DNA of 64,000 nt from positions 87,814,046-87,878,045 of the forward strand of contig CM034531.1 in NCBI GenBank assembly GCA_020002185.1. Direction: 5' to 3'. Below are positions 50,640 to 62,644 of the stretch, piece after piece (positions within the stretch are counted from its first letter, which is position 1; every line of letters starts with the position of its first letter). The translations under genes and the position numbers were made by a program. The notes below the pieces were generated by a model, which saw nothing but the letters and a program-made list of their open reading frames with translations, was not told the origin of the DNA and did no database searches. This DNA is from Paraescarpia echinospica. Its lineage: Eukaryota; Annelida; Polychaeta; Sabellida; Siboglinidae.

Positions 50640-51000
50640 AGTGTGTGAAATCCGAGAATATGAAAGAACAGGATGTAGATAATTTTGAAAGATGCATCTA
50701 CTTTTCCCATTAATATCATCATTGAACGTACACGGAGCATTAGCTAGCCTTTTCTTTTCCATCAACTTTGTACCCATTTAGATTGCTGAGAAGGGAATCC
50801 CACTAAACAAAAAAATAAGATACAGGTCCAAGAGTCGGACGACGCTTGTTCAAGTTTCAAATAGAAATGAACTCTGTGCCAGTGATTAGTGAACATTCGG
50901 GGAGGTGACGTGCTTGGAAATTCCCCGTGAATTTATCTTACATTGGAAATCTTCCTCCCTCCCTCACTTTATTGATGCCTCACTTCCTATCTCTTTCCTC
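50046..51000. repeat. Duplicated flank of the polypyrimidine array
   Basis: The stretch from 50046 to about 50240 (starting CCCACTAAACAAATAAATAA) recurs at 50798-51000. The two copies share the run up to and into the CTTCC repeats. The block between is a GT microsatellite (50567-50645) and unique sequence. The array was therefore duplicated along with its left flank. Confidence 0.8.
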
Positions 51001-53175
51001 CTCCCTCCCGTCCTCCCTTTCTCTTCTCCCTCCCTCTCTCTATTTCTTCTTTCTCGTCCCTCCCTCCCTCTCTCTCTCCTTCCTATTCCCTTCCTCCCTC
51101 TCTCCTTCCTCCTCCCTCACTTCCTCATTCTCTCCTTCCTCCTCCCTATCTCCCTCTCTCTCCTTCCTCCTAAATCCCTTCTTCCCTCTCTCCTTCCTGA
51201 TACCTCCCTCTCTCTACTTCCTCCTCCATCCCGTCCTCCCTCTCTCTTTCCTCCTCCCTCCCTTCATCCCTGTCTCCTTCCTCCTCCCTTCCCCCCTCTC
51301 TCCTTCCGCCTCACTCCCTTCCTCCCTCTCTCATTCCTCCTCCCTCCCTCCTTCTTTCATTGCCTCCCTCCGTCTCTCCCTTCCTCCGTTCCTCTCACCC
51401 TTCCTCCCTCTCTCCTTCCTTCTCCCTCCCTTCCTATCCCCTTCCTCGTCCCTCCCTCCCTCTCTCCTTCCTCCCCCTCCCTTCCGCCCACTCTCCTTCC
51501 TCCTACCTCCCTCTCGCCTTTCTTTTCCTCCCTCCCATCCTCCTTCTCTCCTTTCTCCTCCTCCCTTCTTCCTTCTCTCCTTTCTCCTCCTCCCTTCCTC
51601 CTTCTCTACTTCCTTCTCCCTCTCTTCTTCCCTTCCTCCCTCTCTCCTCTTCCTCTTCCCTCCTTCCCTCCCTCTCTCTTTCCTCCTCCCCCCTTCATCC
51701 CTGTCTCCTTCCACCTCCCACTCTTCCTCTTTCTCCTTCCTCGTCCCTTCCTCCCTCTCTCCTTCCGCCTCACTCCTTTCCTCCCTCTCTCCTTCCTCCT
51801 CCCTCCCCCTCCCTCTCTCTTTCATTGCCTCCTTCCGTCTCTCCCTTCCTCCGTTCCTCTCACCCTTTCTCCCTCTCTCCTTCCTTCTCACTCCCTTCCT
51901 ATCCCCTTCCTCGTCCCTCCCTCACTCTCTCCTTCCTCGTCCCTCCCTCCCTCTCTCCTTCCTCGTCCCTCCCTCCCCCTCCCTTCCGCCCACTCTCCTT
52001 CCTCCTACCTCCCTTCCTCCCTCTCGCCTTTCTTTTTCTCCCTCCCTTCCTCCTCCCTCCCTTCCTCCATCCTTCACCTTCCCTCCCTCTCTCCTTCCTC
52101 CTCACTCCATTCCTTCCTCTCTCCTTTCTTTTCATCCCTTCCTCCTTCTCTCTTTCCTCTTCCTCCCTTCCTCCTTCTCTACTTCCTCATCCCTCTCTTC
52201 TTTCCTTCCTCTCTATCTCCTTCCGCCTCATTTCCTTCCTCTCTCTTCTTCCTCCTCCCTCCCCTTTTCCCTATCTCCTTCCTCCTCCCTCCCTTCCTCC
52301 CTCTCTCCTTCATCCTCCCTCCCCCTCTCTACCCTCCCTCCCTCTTTCATTGCCTCCCTCCATCGCTCCCTTCCTCCTTTCCTACCTCTCTTTCTCCCTC
52401 TCTCCTTCCTCCTCCCTCCCTTCATATTTCCTGCTTGTCCCTCCCTTCCTTCTTCCGCATCCTTCCCTTCCTCCCTCCCTTTCCGCTCTCTATCTCCTTC
52501 CTCCTCCATCCCTTCCTCCCTCTCTCCTTGCTCTTTCCTACCTTCCTGCTTCTCCCCTTTCTCCTCCCTCTCTCCATCCTCCTCCCTCCCTTCTTCCTTT
52601 CCTACCTCTCTCCTTCCACCTGACTCACTTCCTCCCTATCTCCTTCCTCCTCCATCCCTTTCTCCCTCTCCCCTTCCTCCTCCCTCTTTCCTTCCTCCTC
52701 GCTCCCTCTCTCCTTCCCCATCCCTCCCTTCCTCCCTCTCACCTACATCCTCCCCCCGTCCGCCCTCTCTCCTTCCTCCTCTCCCTCCACTCTCCTTCCT
52801 CCTCCCTCCCTCCTCTCCTTCCCCATCCCTCCCTTCCCCCTCTCACCTACCTCCCTTCCGCCCTCTCTCCTTCCTACTTTCCCTCCACTCTCCTTCCTCC
52901 TCCATCCCGCTCTCCTTCCTCTTCCCTCCCTCCCTCTCTACTTCCTCCTCCCACCATTACTCTCTCTCTCCTTCCTCCCTCTCTCCTTTCTCCTCCCTCC
53001 CTTCCTCCCAGTCTCCTTCATCCTCCCTCTCTCCTTCCTCCTGTCCTCCTTCTTTCCTTCCTCTTCCCCCCTTCCTCTCACTCACCTCCCTCCCTCCCCC
53101 ACTTCTTCCCCGTCCCTCCCTCTCCTCCCTCCCTCTTTCATTGCTTCCATCCATCTCCCCCTTCCTCCATTCCCA
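50205..53175. repeat. Polypyrimidine (CTTCC/CCTCC) satellite-like array
   Basis: About 2.2 kb continuous (50950-53175) plus about 0.36 kb (50205-50565) of CTTCCTCCCTC-type sequence with almost no purines on the plus strand. A long homopurine-homopyrimidine tract like this can form triplex DNA. The 572- and 756-residue frames (Ser/Pro/Leu repeats) are consequences of the missing purines. Confidence 0.95.
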
Positions 53176-53399
53176 CATAGGTTTATTCATTAAGTAAGAA
53201 GTATATTAACTGCATATCTAATCTGTGTGTATTAAGAGTTGTCAACACTGTTGAATACTAGTGGAAATAAATGTGCAACGTGCCTATATATTGGCGTATG
53301 TATTGTACAATGTATAATATAATGTTATTATAATAAGAAACGTCAGACTCCCGAAAAGTAATCTTCAGGGCACAATGGAGGGCAACCCCCTCCGCCGAA

Positions 53400-53523
53400 G
53401 TGCTTACTACCATATCTCGAGAATTGCTCGTGTAGGAGAGGCAATGACGATCAGTGTATACAAATGTATTGTCCATGCATTTGTGACGTCCATAATTGAG
53501 TATGGAAATGCGATGCTGTTTGG
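53400..53523 (+). pseudogene. LINE C-terminal fragment, outer part 1
   Basis: The frame reads YHISRIARVGEAMT and CIVHAFVTSIIEYGNAMLFG, a typical C-terminal region of a LINE polymerase. It stops abruptly at 53523 where another LINE begins, and resumes at 56473 with LPDRLLHHLGRVQ. Confidence 0.65.
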
Positions 53524-54000
53524 CAGCCGCTGAGAGAATTGCAGATAGCTACAACGCTGCTGCAGCCCGGTGTGCAGATCAACCAGTTTTTATCGCAGGA
53601 GATTTTAACCAGTATGATCTTGCTTCTCATCTTCCAACCCTCCTGCAGTATGTGTTGTGCCCCACCCGTCTCAATCGGACTATTGACTTGTGCTTTGGAA
53701 ATATAGAGAACGCTTATAAGTGTGTGTGTAGGCCACCACTTGGCCGCTCTGATCATAACGTTGTGCATTTGCTGCCGAAGTACAGACAAAAAACCTAGAA
53801 CTCGTGTTTCTCAACTCTGGACACCTGAAAGCATGGAGGAATTACGTGGTTGTTTTGAAGCAACAGAGTGGGATGTGTTTTACGGACTGCTGCTCTGACC
53901 CCTCTGAACTTGCGGACACTGTGTCGTCGTATGTCAAATTCTGTGAAGTGTCAGTCATCAAAACCAGGACAGTGCGCGTGTACCCGAACAACAAGCCCTG
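53524..54000 (+). pseudogene. L2-like endonuclease end and linker
   Basis: The frame reads ADQPVFIAGDFNQYDLASHL, YVLCPTRLNRTIDLCFGNIE and PPLGRSDHNVVHLLPKYRQK, the terminal half of an L2-type endonuclease. A frameshift at about 53797 follows, and the linker continues to about 54001. Confidence 0.75.
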
Positions 54001-54019
54001 AATAACGTAGGACCTTAAA

Positions 54020-54715
54020 GTGCACCTGAATCAAAAGAAACTTGCCTTTCTGCAGGGAAAGAAGGATGAATATCGTGAAAAAGAAAAGGAATTTAGGCTT
54101 GCTAGGATTGCCAAACTTGAATTCAAGAACAAAGTTGAGGGGAAATTTCGGACTGGTAATGCTAGGGAGGCATGGAATGGACTCAAAACTATGATGGGTA
54201 AGCAACAAATCAAGCAGCCTGTGTACCATACTAGTGATCCTGTTGCTGCAGCAAATGAACTTAACCGTTTTTATGCTCGGTTTGATGTTAATGATTTTCG
54301 TGGTCAATGTACATCTCTGTGCCAGACTGTTGTACCATAACACATTGAACTCTCTGAGGATGAGGTTGTGAAAGCTTCAGGCCCTGATGGAGTGAAAAAC
54401 AAAGTCTTAAAGACGTGTGCGGCTCAGCTGGGGAGGATTTTCACTACCATATTCCAGGCTCTGCTAGACTCTGACACTGTACCCCTGGCATGGAAAACCT
54501 CTATGATTATCCCTGTACCAAAGAAACATGGTGCCAGCCATTTAAATGACTTTCGTCCAGTAGCACTTACCTCCACCTTAGCTAAATGAATGGAGAAGAT
54601 TGTACTTAGTCGTTTGTTGTCAGATGTGTCTACACATCTTGATCCTCTCCAGTTTGCTTATAAAGCCTGTAGGGGTGCTGAAGATGCTTCTCTCTTGTTG
54701 TTTAATCTGATTTCA
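54020..54715 (+). pseudogene. L2-like reverse transcriptase, N-terminal part
   Basis: The frames give KKLAFLQGKKDEYREKEKEF, EAWNGLKTMMGKQQ, then ASGPDGVKNKVLKTCAAQLG, TVPLAWKTSMIIPVPKKHG and LNDFRPVALTSTLAK. Single stops (for example after LAK) break an otherwise well-kept frame. Confidence 0.75.
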
Positions 54716-54748
54716 TAGCATCTTGAAGATTCCAAAGCCTACATCAGA

Positions 54749-55680
54749 GTGATGTTCATAGATTTTTCGAGTGCGTTTAATACCATCGAAACTTATGTTC
54801 TTATGAAGCGCTTGTTTGATCTTGATGTAAGCCCAAATATTGTTCTTTGGGTGAATGATTTTTTGAAAGACCGTCCACAGCGTGTTAGTATTCAGGGTTG
54901 TATGTCGGATGAGAGTATTGTAAATTCCGGCGTACCCCAGGGCTGTGTCCTCTCGCCGACACTTTTTTTAATATACACATATCACATGAGGTGTCATACC
55001 TCCTCTAACTGGCTACTGAAATTTGTAGTTGGCCTCTTGAAAAAAGAAGATTCTCTGACAGAATATTTTTTACAAATCTCTGTTTTGGAGAAATGGTGCG
55101 CTGACAGCTTTCTTCACCTTAATGTTGGCAAAACGAAAGAACTTGTGATCGACAACAGGAAAGTCTGTGAAGTTTTGCTCCTGCCAAGATTAGTATTGAA
55201 CCTGTTGAAGTTGTGTCCAGTTATAAATATCTTGGCACTTTTTATGACAACAAGCTGTATTTCACTGATAACACTGATCACATTATAAAAAAGGCAAACC
55301 AGCGCCTCTACCTTCTAAGGAAATTGAGATCTTTTGATGTGAGCCAAGAAATTTTGGAAATGGTGTATAGGGGTTTAATAGAGACTGTTTCGATCTTCAA
55401 TGGTGTTGTATGGTTTGGTAATCTGAACATGAAAGACAAAGGTAGGCTGTCTCGCATTGTCAAAGTCGCAGGAAAAATTATTTGGTCAGGGCTGTACCCG
55501 CTGGAAGACTTGTACAATGGCGCTGTCAGAAGGAAAGCTATTGTTTGCGACCCCACCCATCCTCTTTTTGGTAAGTTCCAGCAGCTTCCGTCAGGCCGAC
55601 GATATATGATGCCCCTTGCTCGGAAGAATCTCTTTAAAAAATCTGTTATACCAATTGCAGTGTCCATTCTCAACTGTAAG
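54749..55680 (+). pseudogene. L2-like reverse transcriptase, C-terminal part, catalytic ADDT deleted
   Basis: The frame gives MFIDFSSAFNTIETYVLMKR, NSGVPQGCVLSPTLFLIYT and then LLKFVVGLLKKEDS where related elements have LxKFADDTxVVGL. The active-site ADDT plus one residue is missing in frame, a 15 nt deletion. WCADSFLHLNVGKTKELVID and, in another frame, LPSGRRYMMPLARKN follow. The frame ends at TGA near 55681. Confidence 0.75.
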
Positions 55681-55726
55681 TGAATGTATTCTGTAGCAGT
55701 ATTTTGATTGCATTTAGGTTTTTTAT

Positions 55727-55895
55727 GTCATTATATTGTGCTGTTTGTGCCTTAGTGTCCTGCAGTGTATATGTCATTGTGTTGTTTGTGCCTTAGTGTC
55801 CTGCAGTGTATATGTCATTGTGCTATTTGTGCCTTAGTGTCCTTCAGTGTATATGTCATTGTGCTGTTTGTGTCTTAGTGTCCTTCAGTGTATAT
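55727..55895. repeat. Four-copy, about 41 bp minisatellite in LINE 3' UTR
   Basis: Units of the type GTCATTGTGCTGTTTGTGCC followed by TTAGTGTCCTGCAGTGTATAT, four in tandem. They lie immediately downstream of the polymerase stop. Confidence 0.85.
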
Positions 55896-56472
55896 GTCGT
55901 GGCTCCACAGTTTTTTTAACTTGTAATGCCGGCGCCAGATGTCATGGTAACGCCATTCTTCTTTTATTTGGATTATTATTTAACTTAAGGACTGAATGCT
56001 CATGATAAAAGAGTGCATGTGTGTAAATGAATCTTAGCTATTTAGGCATGATTATGACCTCATGATACTCTTTTGAAATATATATATAATGTGTTTAATT
56101 GAATAATTATAATCTGTGATAGTGTGCTTACCATTTTACAATGTTTACCATTTTATAATGTATTTACCCTGACCCCATATATTAGCCTGATTATTTACAG
56201 TACTACTTGTATGATAGACATTCTCCTCCAGTGGTTTACCTGTTTACCTGTTTACTTATTTAATTTTCTATTGTGATTTACTTATCTACGTGTATATGAT
56301 CTATCACTATTTCCTATTATGCATGTGATATGAATAGTATGTGATAATCTCGCTCTTAGTACTTATCTTAACCTTGTATACATACATTTGTAAGATTTTA
56401 TATGAACAAGCCTAAAGGAAATTTTCTGTAACCCAACAGACAATAAAGTGATTGTATTGTACTGTATTGTAT

Positions 56473-56776
56473 ACCTGACCGTCTGCTGCACCATCTAGGG
56501 AGAGTTCAACGGTCAGTCGCTCGTGTTGTGATGCAACTTCGACGGCGATCTATCACTGTGGTAATACATCAGCTACATTGGCTCCCAGAGAGAAAGTGCA
56601 TCAAGTTATTCATGGTTGTACAAACGACACTGTATGCAGGCACGCCAGTGTATATCGCGTCACTGCTACGTCGTCACTCGCCACGCAGGACCCTACGCGC
56701 TGGCGGTCATCTGCGTCTGGACGTTCCACGCGTGAACCTAGAACGATATGGTCGCCGTGTAACAGACCTACAGTGA
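56473..56776 (+). pseudogene. LINE C-terminal fragment, outer part 2
   Basis: The frame reads LPDRLLHHLGRVQRSVARVV, then VIHQLHWLPERKCIKLF, AGTPVYIASLLRRHSPRRTL and VPRVNLERYGRRV, the expected continuation of the fragment at 53400. It is GC-rich relative to its neighbours. Confidence 0.7.
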
Positions 56777-57599
56777 CTAATTTAGTTAATTACTACTATT
56801 ATTAGTTATCAGAGAAAGACTAGAACAGAAAATCCAGATTCGCATTATGCAAAAGCATTATTTAAATAAAAGAATGCTGCACAAAGCAAGCATATGGTCG
56901 CCGTCACTGTGGGCGCGTTTCTAAAGCAACAAGGTTTGAACGATTTGTTTATTTTCGCGTCTGTAGGCGTAGTTCTTGGTGTCTACCGGAACAGAATGTA
57001 GTTGACAGTTAAGAGTCATGACTGGAATTTGGTATAGCCATTGGCCTGATCTTAGATTCACTTCGTGACCATGTCCTGGTTTTAAGATCGAATCGGAAAG
57101 ATGAAGTTATGCAAATAAATACAGATCCCTCACGTGAGTGAGCATCCTCATCCCCATAGTATGACGACATAAAACACGCATGCGTACAGCCATAATTCTA
57201 CAAATTTCATACTATGCGTGTCGATCCTTTACGGTTTAAAGACAATTCCCGGATTTGGCTTGAGGCCAAGCCAGTATGTTTAAAAGGGAACTATATTTGG
57301 AATTACGAGGGGGCGGAAATTGACACACATAAGGAGAGACGGTTGACGCTCTCCACGGGGCAACTAGGAAAATGTTTCCCACAGTTTAGACTTCTCAAAA
57401 TTTCGGCAAATATAAACCACGGTGGTTTATATATTGCTTTATCTTTCGATCTTCAAAAATCACGGACACTTTAAATGTAAAATAGAGTTGGATTGCCGGT
57501 GCACATGAATACATATTACAACGCCAGCTAAATCCGGATAGAGGAACTGACTTGCTCCCTTTAAATAGTCGTTCAAATATATTACACAGTGTGATTACG
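56777..57599. other. No gene seen
   Basis: A short plus-strand frame at 57214-57474 has no recognised similarity. The sequence is otherwise unremarkable. Confidence 0.3.
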
Positions 57600-57930
57600 A
57601 AGAAGAAGAATTTGTTTTATTTGACCGAGACATTTCAAATAATACGTACAATACATCCATGTCAAAAAATTAAAATAATACAAATTTATAACCTCATGGT
57701 AAATATGGTATAATGTATGATAAATTACAAAAAGTAGGGTCAGGAGACTCCTCTAAGACTATGGTAGTCGCTATCGAGGAGCCACCTCTAGCTGAGTAAC
57801 CGAAACCGCTTGGGGAAAAAGGCTGTTGCTTGCACTCTCTTGAAATTGTGACTCCCCGAGACCCCACCGCCCTAGACGAATTTAGAAAAAAATCTAAATG
57901 TATGATCGAACCACCCCAATGGACCCTCTA
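57600..57930 (-). mobile_element. Possible retroposon 3' region, minus orientation
   Basis: On the minus strand the segment ends with AATAAAACAAATTCTTCTTC, a polyA-like signal followed by a (TTC)n tail, as in many LINE and SINE 3' ends. No coding part was identified. Confidence 0.35.
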
Positions 57931-58011
57931 TATAGATAGCACAAACAATTTCAGTCCCATACATGCAAAACTGATGGAGATAAGTGCCATTTAAAAATAA
58001 TGATCTCCCAA

Positions 58012-58062
58012 GCGGGCGGGCGGGCGGGCGGGCGGGCGGGCGGACAGACAGACAGACAGACA
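58012..58062. repeat. CGGG and CAGA microsatellites
   Basis: (GGGC)n, about seven units, followed by (CAGA)n. The G-rich strand could form a G-quadruplex. Confidence 0.95.
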
Positions 58063-58416
58063 CAGAGAACATTTACAATATAGATTTTTGACCACAAAAA
58101 ACACAATGTATATGCATGTATTTGTTGCAATAATTTATTTGTATGTATTTGTTGCAATAAAACGAACCTAGTTATTATTTTGTATCAGAGACAGGTGTTA
58201 TTTTACATAAGAAAAAGAACATAGTGTATTAATATGGCTTTCTCCAGCAATATTAATCGTGTATTAATTATAACCACTAGGAGAGAGTCATATTGATTTC
58301 GTGGGAATCCACAAATTTATATCTATGGCCTACCACAGAATGGCAAGTTCAATAGCAAGGCCAGGGGGCATTTCATTTATGAAAGATATTACTAAGAGCG
58401 AGTCATGGTCAAATAC

Positions 58417-58523
58417 CTTGTTGGTCTTTCTCCCTCCTCTGTGAGGTGCAAACTTCAACGTTTCAGCGATCACTTCGTCAATGTAATTAACTTTTGAAAT
58501 GTTGTGAATGCGTGTACACGCTT
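58417..58523 (-). CDS. Candidate exon of an unrecognised minus-strand gene
   Basis: The exon follows a strong polypyrimidine acceptor (CATTGATTTCAG) and ends at AACAAG before GTATTT. It encodes ACTRIHNISKVNYIDEVI, then AETLKFAPHRGGRKTNK. The YIDEVIAETLK stretch recalls a cytochrome P450 K-helix (ExxR), but Lys replaces the Arg and the flanks do not fit, so I do not name it. Its phase (needs one upstream base) matches the exon at 61403-61499. Confidence 0.35.
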
Positions 58524-61402
58524 CTGAAATCAATGAGAAAAACGAAATGAGGTAACACATTTCAGACTAAAATATATTGAAGGGAAACAAAAGGCAACTT
58601 TTGTGGCTATGCACCTGGGGGGTTTGTTTATCCATTTCCTGACGTTGCAGCCTTGATGGATTGTTTATAGACAGCTCTTTCGTTTGCCAGTCTCCCCACT
58701 CGCCAGACGTCGGCTCCCATCCATTCCTCTATGTCCTTACTCCATTGTCTCCCATTGCCTCCTAGGTCTTCCTCTGCTTCTTCTGCCTTCCACTTTTCCT
58801 TCCATTGTTAGTCTCTCTAGAGACTGATGCCGTTTCGCATGGCCGAAATAACTTAATTTCTGTTTCTTTACAAAGTTCAAATAAAGTCCCGGGTATAACA
58901 TCAAGCTCATCTGCGCTGGATTCGTTAATTCTGCGTTCAGTCCACGAAACTCGTAATATCATCATAAATTATAATATAGACAAAATTAAATTTACATTTG
59001 TAAAATACTGTATACATACATACTGGTCTAGAATACGAAGTAGTAACATTGATGACGACTCAGTATCCTCAACTAACCGTTTTACACAAGTGCGCCAAAT
59101 CGCCTGTGACTAATGTAAACAACCGTAATATTTCAATTTATCGGGCGAAATTGTAAGTAACTTTTACACTAATCACCACAGGAAAGTTAACGAACAGACC
59201 ATGGTGTTTATACATGCAGTGAATGCGTTGCGTGTTGTCGCATAGTGAAGATTTTGAACACGATTAGGCAAAAACCGGGTGCTTCCGTTTCGCGCGTGAA
59301 GTGATTAATCGTCTTAGAGTTAGACTTACGAATGTAGTAAGCATTTCACAAAAGCAGCTTATTTGACGCTTTGCTTGCACGCCATTGATGAAATAAGTGG
59401 TTCTGATGAATAATACTGATACGTTGCTGAACGATTTCAAAAAGTGTTGGTGAAAACTACATATTTGTTATGGTTGCGTAAGGCAGAAATTAACCGTTAC
59501 TAGGCATCGGCATCATTATTCGTTAGTGGTCTGCTATGAAAGTAGGCCACACTCACACTGGCTACGCCACACTAACATTTTGTGTGGCGTGTTCATTTAA
59601 TGACAGGAAACATTCTAAACCATAAATGTGTTTAGGAATTAAGTAATTACTGCTGGGGGAGGGATAGTTGTTGGGGCATTGACAAATATTGAACTCAGTC
59701 CGGTCCCGCACCCTCCGGGTGAAGGTTGACAGGTCGTGTCCCGGATGTTTCGGCCCATGACAGGTTCGGCCCACACTCATACACAGACTCACGCATAGCA
59801 TACATTGCAACTGTCAGTTAGGATGGTGTATTTTTTACAGTTTACTATTTTCATTGTTATGAAATATGTGAAAACTTTGGAGGAAAAGTTAAGCATTTAT
59901 ATTTAATTAAGGCATGTAAATTAAGCAGTAATGTTTCAAATTAAAGGGTGTGTGAAATGTTTGAACAACTATTGCCCAAACATAAAAACGTACCATTTAC
60001 AGAATGTGTGACCATGATTTGATAAGGATGGAGCCACGATATATTTTTTTTGATTTTACAAACTTGGACATCATCGCCACTGGGCGCCGCCATATTACTC
60101 TCCATCGGCATTTAGTTAGACTAGCTCCTATCTATAATCAATGCAACTTTTTGATTTGTTTTCATTTTGCTTCATTAATAGATATTTCTGCAAGAAAACT
60201 AGAATATGGAGCAGAACACAAATAATTATTTAAACAAGCATTGCAATTCCATATATACCTACACTACTTCGTGTTATCACATTCAATTCCAATTTACCAA
60301 ATATGCAGGATACATATTCTGTGGCTTATTAAATGGTTGTTTTCAAGTGTCAGTCTCTAAGGAATATGCCCCACACCCTACCCAGCCAACCCCGTAGGGT
60401 GATTAATTAGGGGGACATTAGTGGCCACTGGGCAGTTTCTGATACTGACTGCTTAACTTCATTCATAGAATACATTGTTGCTAAATGCCTAATATGACAT
60501 AATAACCCAATAGCGTAGATTAAGCATCACAGTACAGAACACAGTATCTGACTAAACATGATTAACACTGTATACTCTGCAAGTTATATGACCAGCATGA
60601 TGCAAACATTCTAAAACTCATTAAGGCCATTACTGTTTACAGGCAGCCAGTGGGGGTCAACTGCAGCATCACAGGGTGCTTGCTCAAAGCAATTCTCCAT
60701 ATAGTAAAAACCCTTATATATAACTAAATAATTGCTTTTAACATCCAACCAAGATTATATCAAATAATGGACAGACTTCCACTTAACAATGTGGTCTAAT
60801 TACAAAAGGGAAATAATACTTTAAGAGTACTATTGAACAGGTTGACACTCACCAACATTTAATGTCACCTCCTTGTTGTGTGAAACCCGAGCCAGCCTAG
60901 CAAACAACTGCTGTACCCTGGGGATAGTTTATCTCATACTGTTCAAGTAATTGGTTAATCATAGTAATTAATTACTTAAATATATTATAAATATAAAGAA
61001 TGCTATAATATCCATCATCTATACTTAGCATTATATAGCATATGCTATCGTGGCTGATACTGAAATTAGAATGGAAATTAAGATGTGTGCCATCTCTTAA
61101 TTAGCATCAACAGCCAATTAAATTGATTTCCTAGTTTTTGAAAAATTGCCCTTCTGGTTGCCCACTTTAGAGGGTTGTGCACTGCTTTCCATTGTAATCA
61201 GGTGGCTACTTTTCAACACAAATCCTCACACCAAAGAGTATTGAAATTAAATTATGAGTGCACACTTATTTATTATTAAGCAATTTATGTGACATCGCTT
61301 ATTGATAGCAGAACTGGTAACGTTGGCCATCCCACTCCACTTTATATTCATATCCATATCCATACATTCTTGACAAGAAAAACCCAAACCGTGAAATTGT
61401 AC
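58524..61402. other. No feature seen (possible intron)
   Basis: This would be the intron between the two candidate exons. Nothing coding or repetitive was recognised within it. Confidence 0.3.
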
Positions 61403-61499
61403 CTGTTGGTCTGTTGAATTCATGCTCAAATATCAAAGAGATATCCATAAATTGCAGTAACACTCGTTTGTTCTTGACATCGTGATCCTGACTGGCCAT
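61403..61499 (-). CDS. Candidate first coding exon of the unrecognised minus-strand gene
   Basis: The ATG sits in a good initiation context (CCAAGATGGCC). The frame reads MASQDHDVKNKRVLLQFMDI and then SLIFEHEFNRPT, ending at a CAG before GTACAA. Joined with 58523-58417 it gives a continuous 67-residue start. The AAGATGG context also resembles a YY1 site near a start. I do not recognise the product. Confidence 0.4.
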
Positions 61500-62644
61500 C
61501 TTGGATTTGACTGTTCATTTAATATTTTTTTCCATGCCCCTATTGAATTGAATTTCACATTATTTTACCCCTCCCCACTGTGGTCCTATATTTAAATGCA
61601 ATAGGGCCCAAGCTATTCCCTGTAGAAGAACATATGTGGTGGAATTTTATTTAGATTTGTGTTTGTCCTTATAAATGGATTCTCAGAGTTTGGAAATTAT
61701 GACATGGATCTATAGAGTACACATTTATTGAAGATGGCTCGACACTATTGACTAACTTATTCCATCATTTAATTCGAGGGGTATTCCATTAAAATAATTT
61801 TCCTCGCCTCCAGTCATCTGAAATGGTAAAATATAATTATGTCATATTTAGATATCCCTCAAATTTCTGCCCTCCCAACTAGTTTTAAATGGTAATTACT
61901 TTTACGCAGCCATGTTTTTTCCAACATGGCTGCGCCTATGTGGCTGCACCATATAAGTGCTCCATGAGAATTTGATTTTGTAGGAGTTATAACTGTCTAA
62001 CACCGCTACTATTTGACAGGAGACATTGCAAGCACATTTGGATTGCTGTTCAACGGACGATTTTATATATATATGCAGCATATCTGTGAGTTTCAAATGT
62101 GTTTATGAACTGTCATTTTACTTGATATGCTGTGCCAGTGATTACTCGTGCGTGACAACAATAGGCGACATTACTACGGGATCATGCGCATGCGTCAGGT
62201 GTAGTCGAATCCGTTTTATCGCTCCAATATTTACCGATATTATTTACGATTTCCAAACGTTTCTCTCGTTCATAAATGAATAAGGCACTCGTATAACTAC
62301 ATCGGAATACAATCCCACGGTTGTAGTTGCAATCTGACATACCTAAACCAAGTTTTTGACAAATTAGCTTCCCTAACAACCAGCCTAAAACCTACAAAAC
62401 AAGATGGCGAACTAGTAAACAACGGGTATAAAGCGCGCGAAACCCAAACCACCCCCAAATCAAATCATAAATCGGTGCATTCTCCTAGTGACAAAGTAAA
62501 ACCTATGTTATTATCATTACTAGTTCTGTTTATATACTATCAGAAATCAAGCTGAAATAAACAGTAAACACAATAAACTGTATACCAATAAGTGAGTGCA
62601 TAGACCATTCCATAGTCAGACTGCACACACGGAAGTGTCGTGTT
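61500..62644. other. Upstream region of the candidate gene
   Basis: Contains a 12 bp-arm hairpin (61905-61934), a YY1-like CAAGATGGCGAAC (about 62400) and GC-richer sequence at 62180-62200. No coding frame was recognised. Confidence 0.35.
61905..61934. repeat. Perfect 12 bp hairpin
   Basis: CGCAGCCATGTT (61905-61916) and AACATGGCTGCG (61923-61934) are perfectly complementary around a 6 bp loop. Confidence 0.85.

Larger units (their letters stand above)
53524..56472 (+). mobile_element. 5'-truncated L2/Rex1-like LINE nested in another LINE
   Basis: It contains the end of an endonuclease, the whole polymerase region in broken frames, and a 3' UTR with a minisatellite, ending in a TGTATTGTACTGTATTGTA-type tail. 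It is inserted between two halves of a different LINE. The polymerase lacks its catalytic ADDT. Confidence 0.8.

Noticed and set aside
50905..53197. Reading frames of 572, 756 and 606 residues rich in Ser, Pro and Leu
   Set aside because: They follow from the absence of purines, hence of stop codons, in a polypyrimidine array. All frames are open and the composition is periodic.
58417..58523. Cytochrome P450 exon
   Set aside because: ETLK replaces the required ExxR and no heme-binding or other P450 motif is near.
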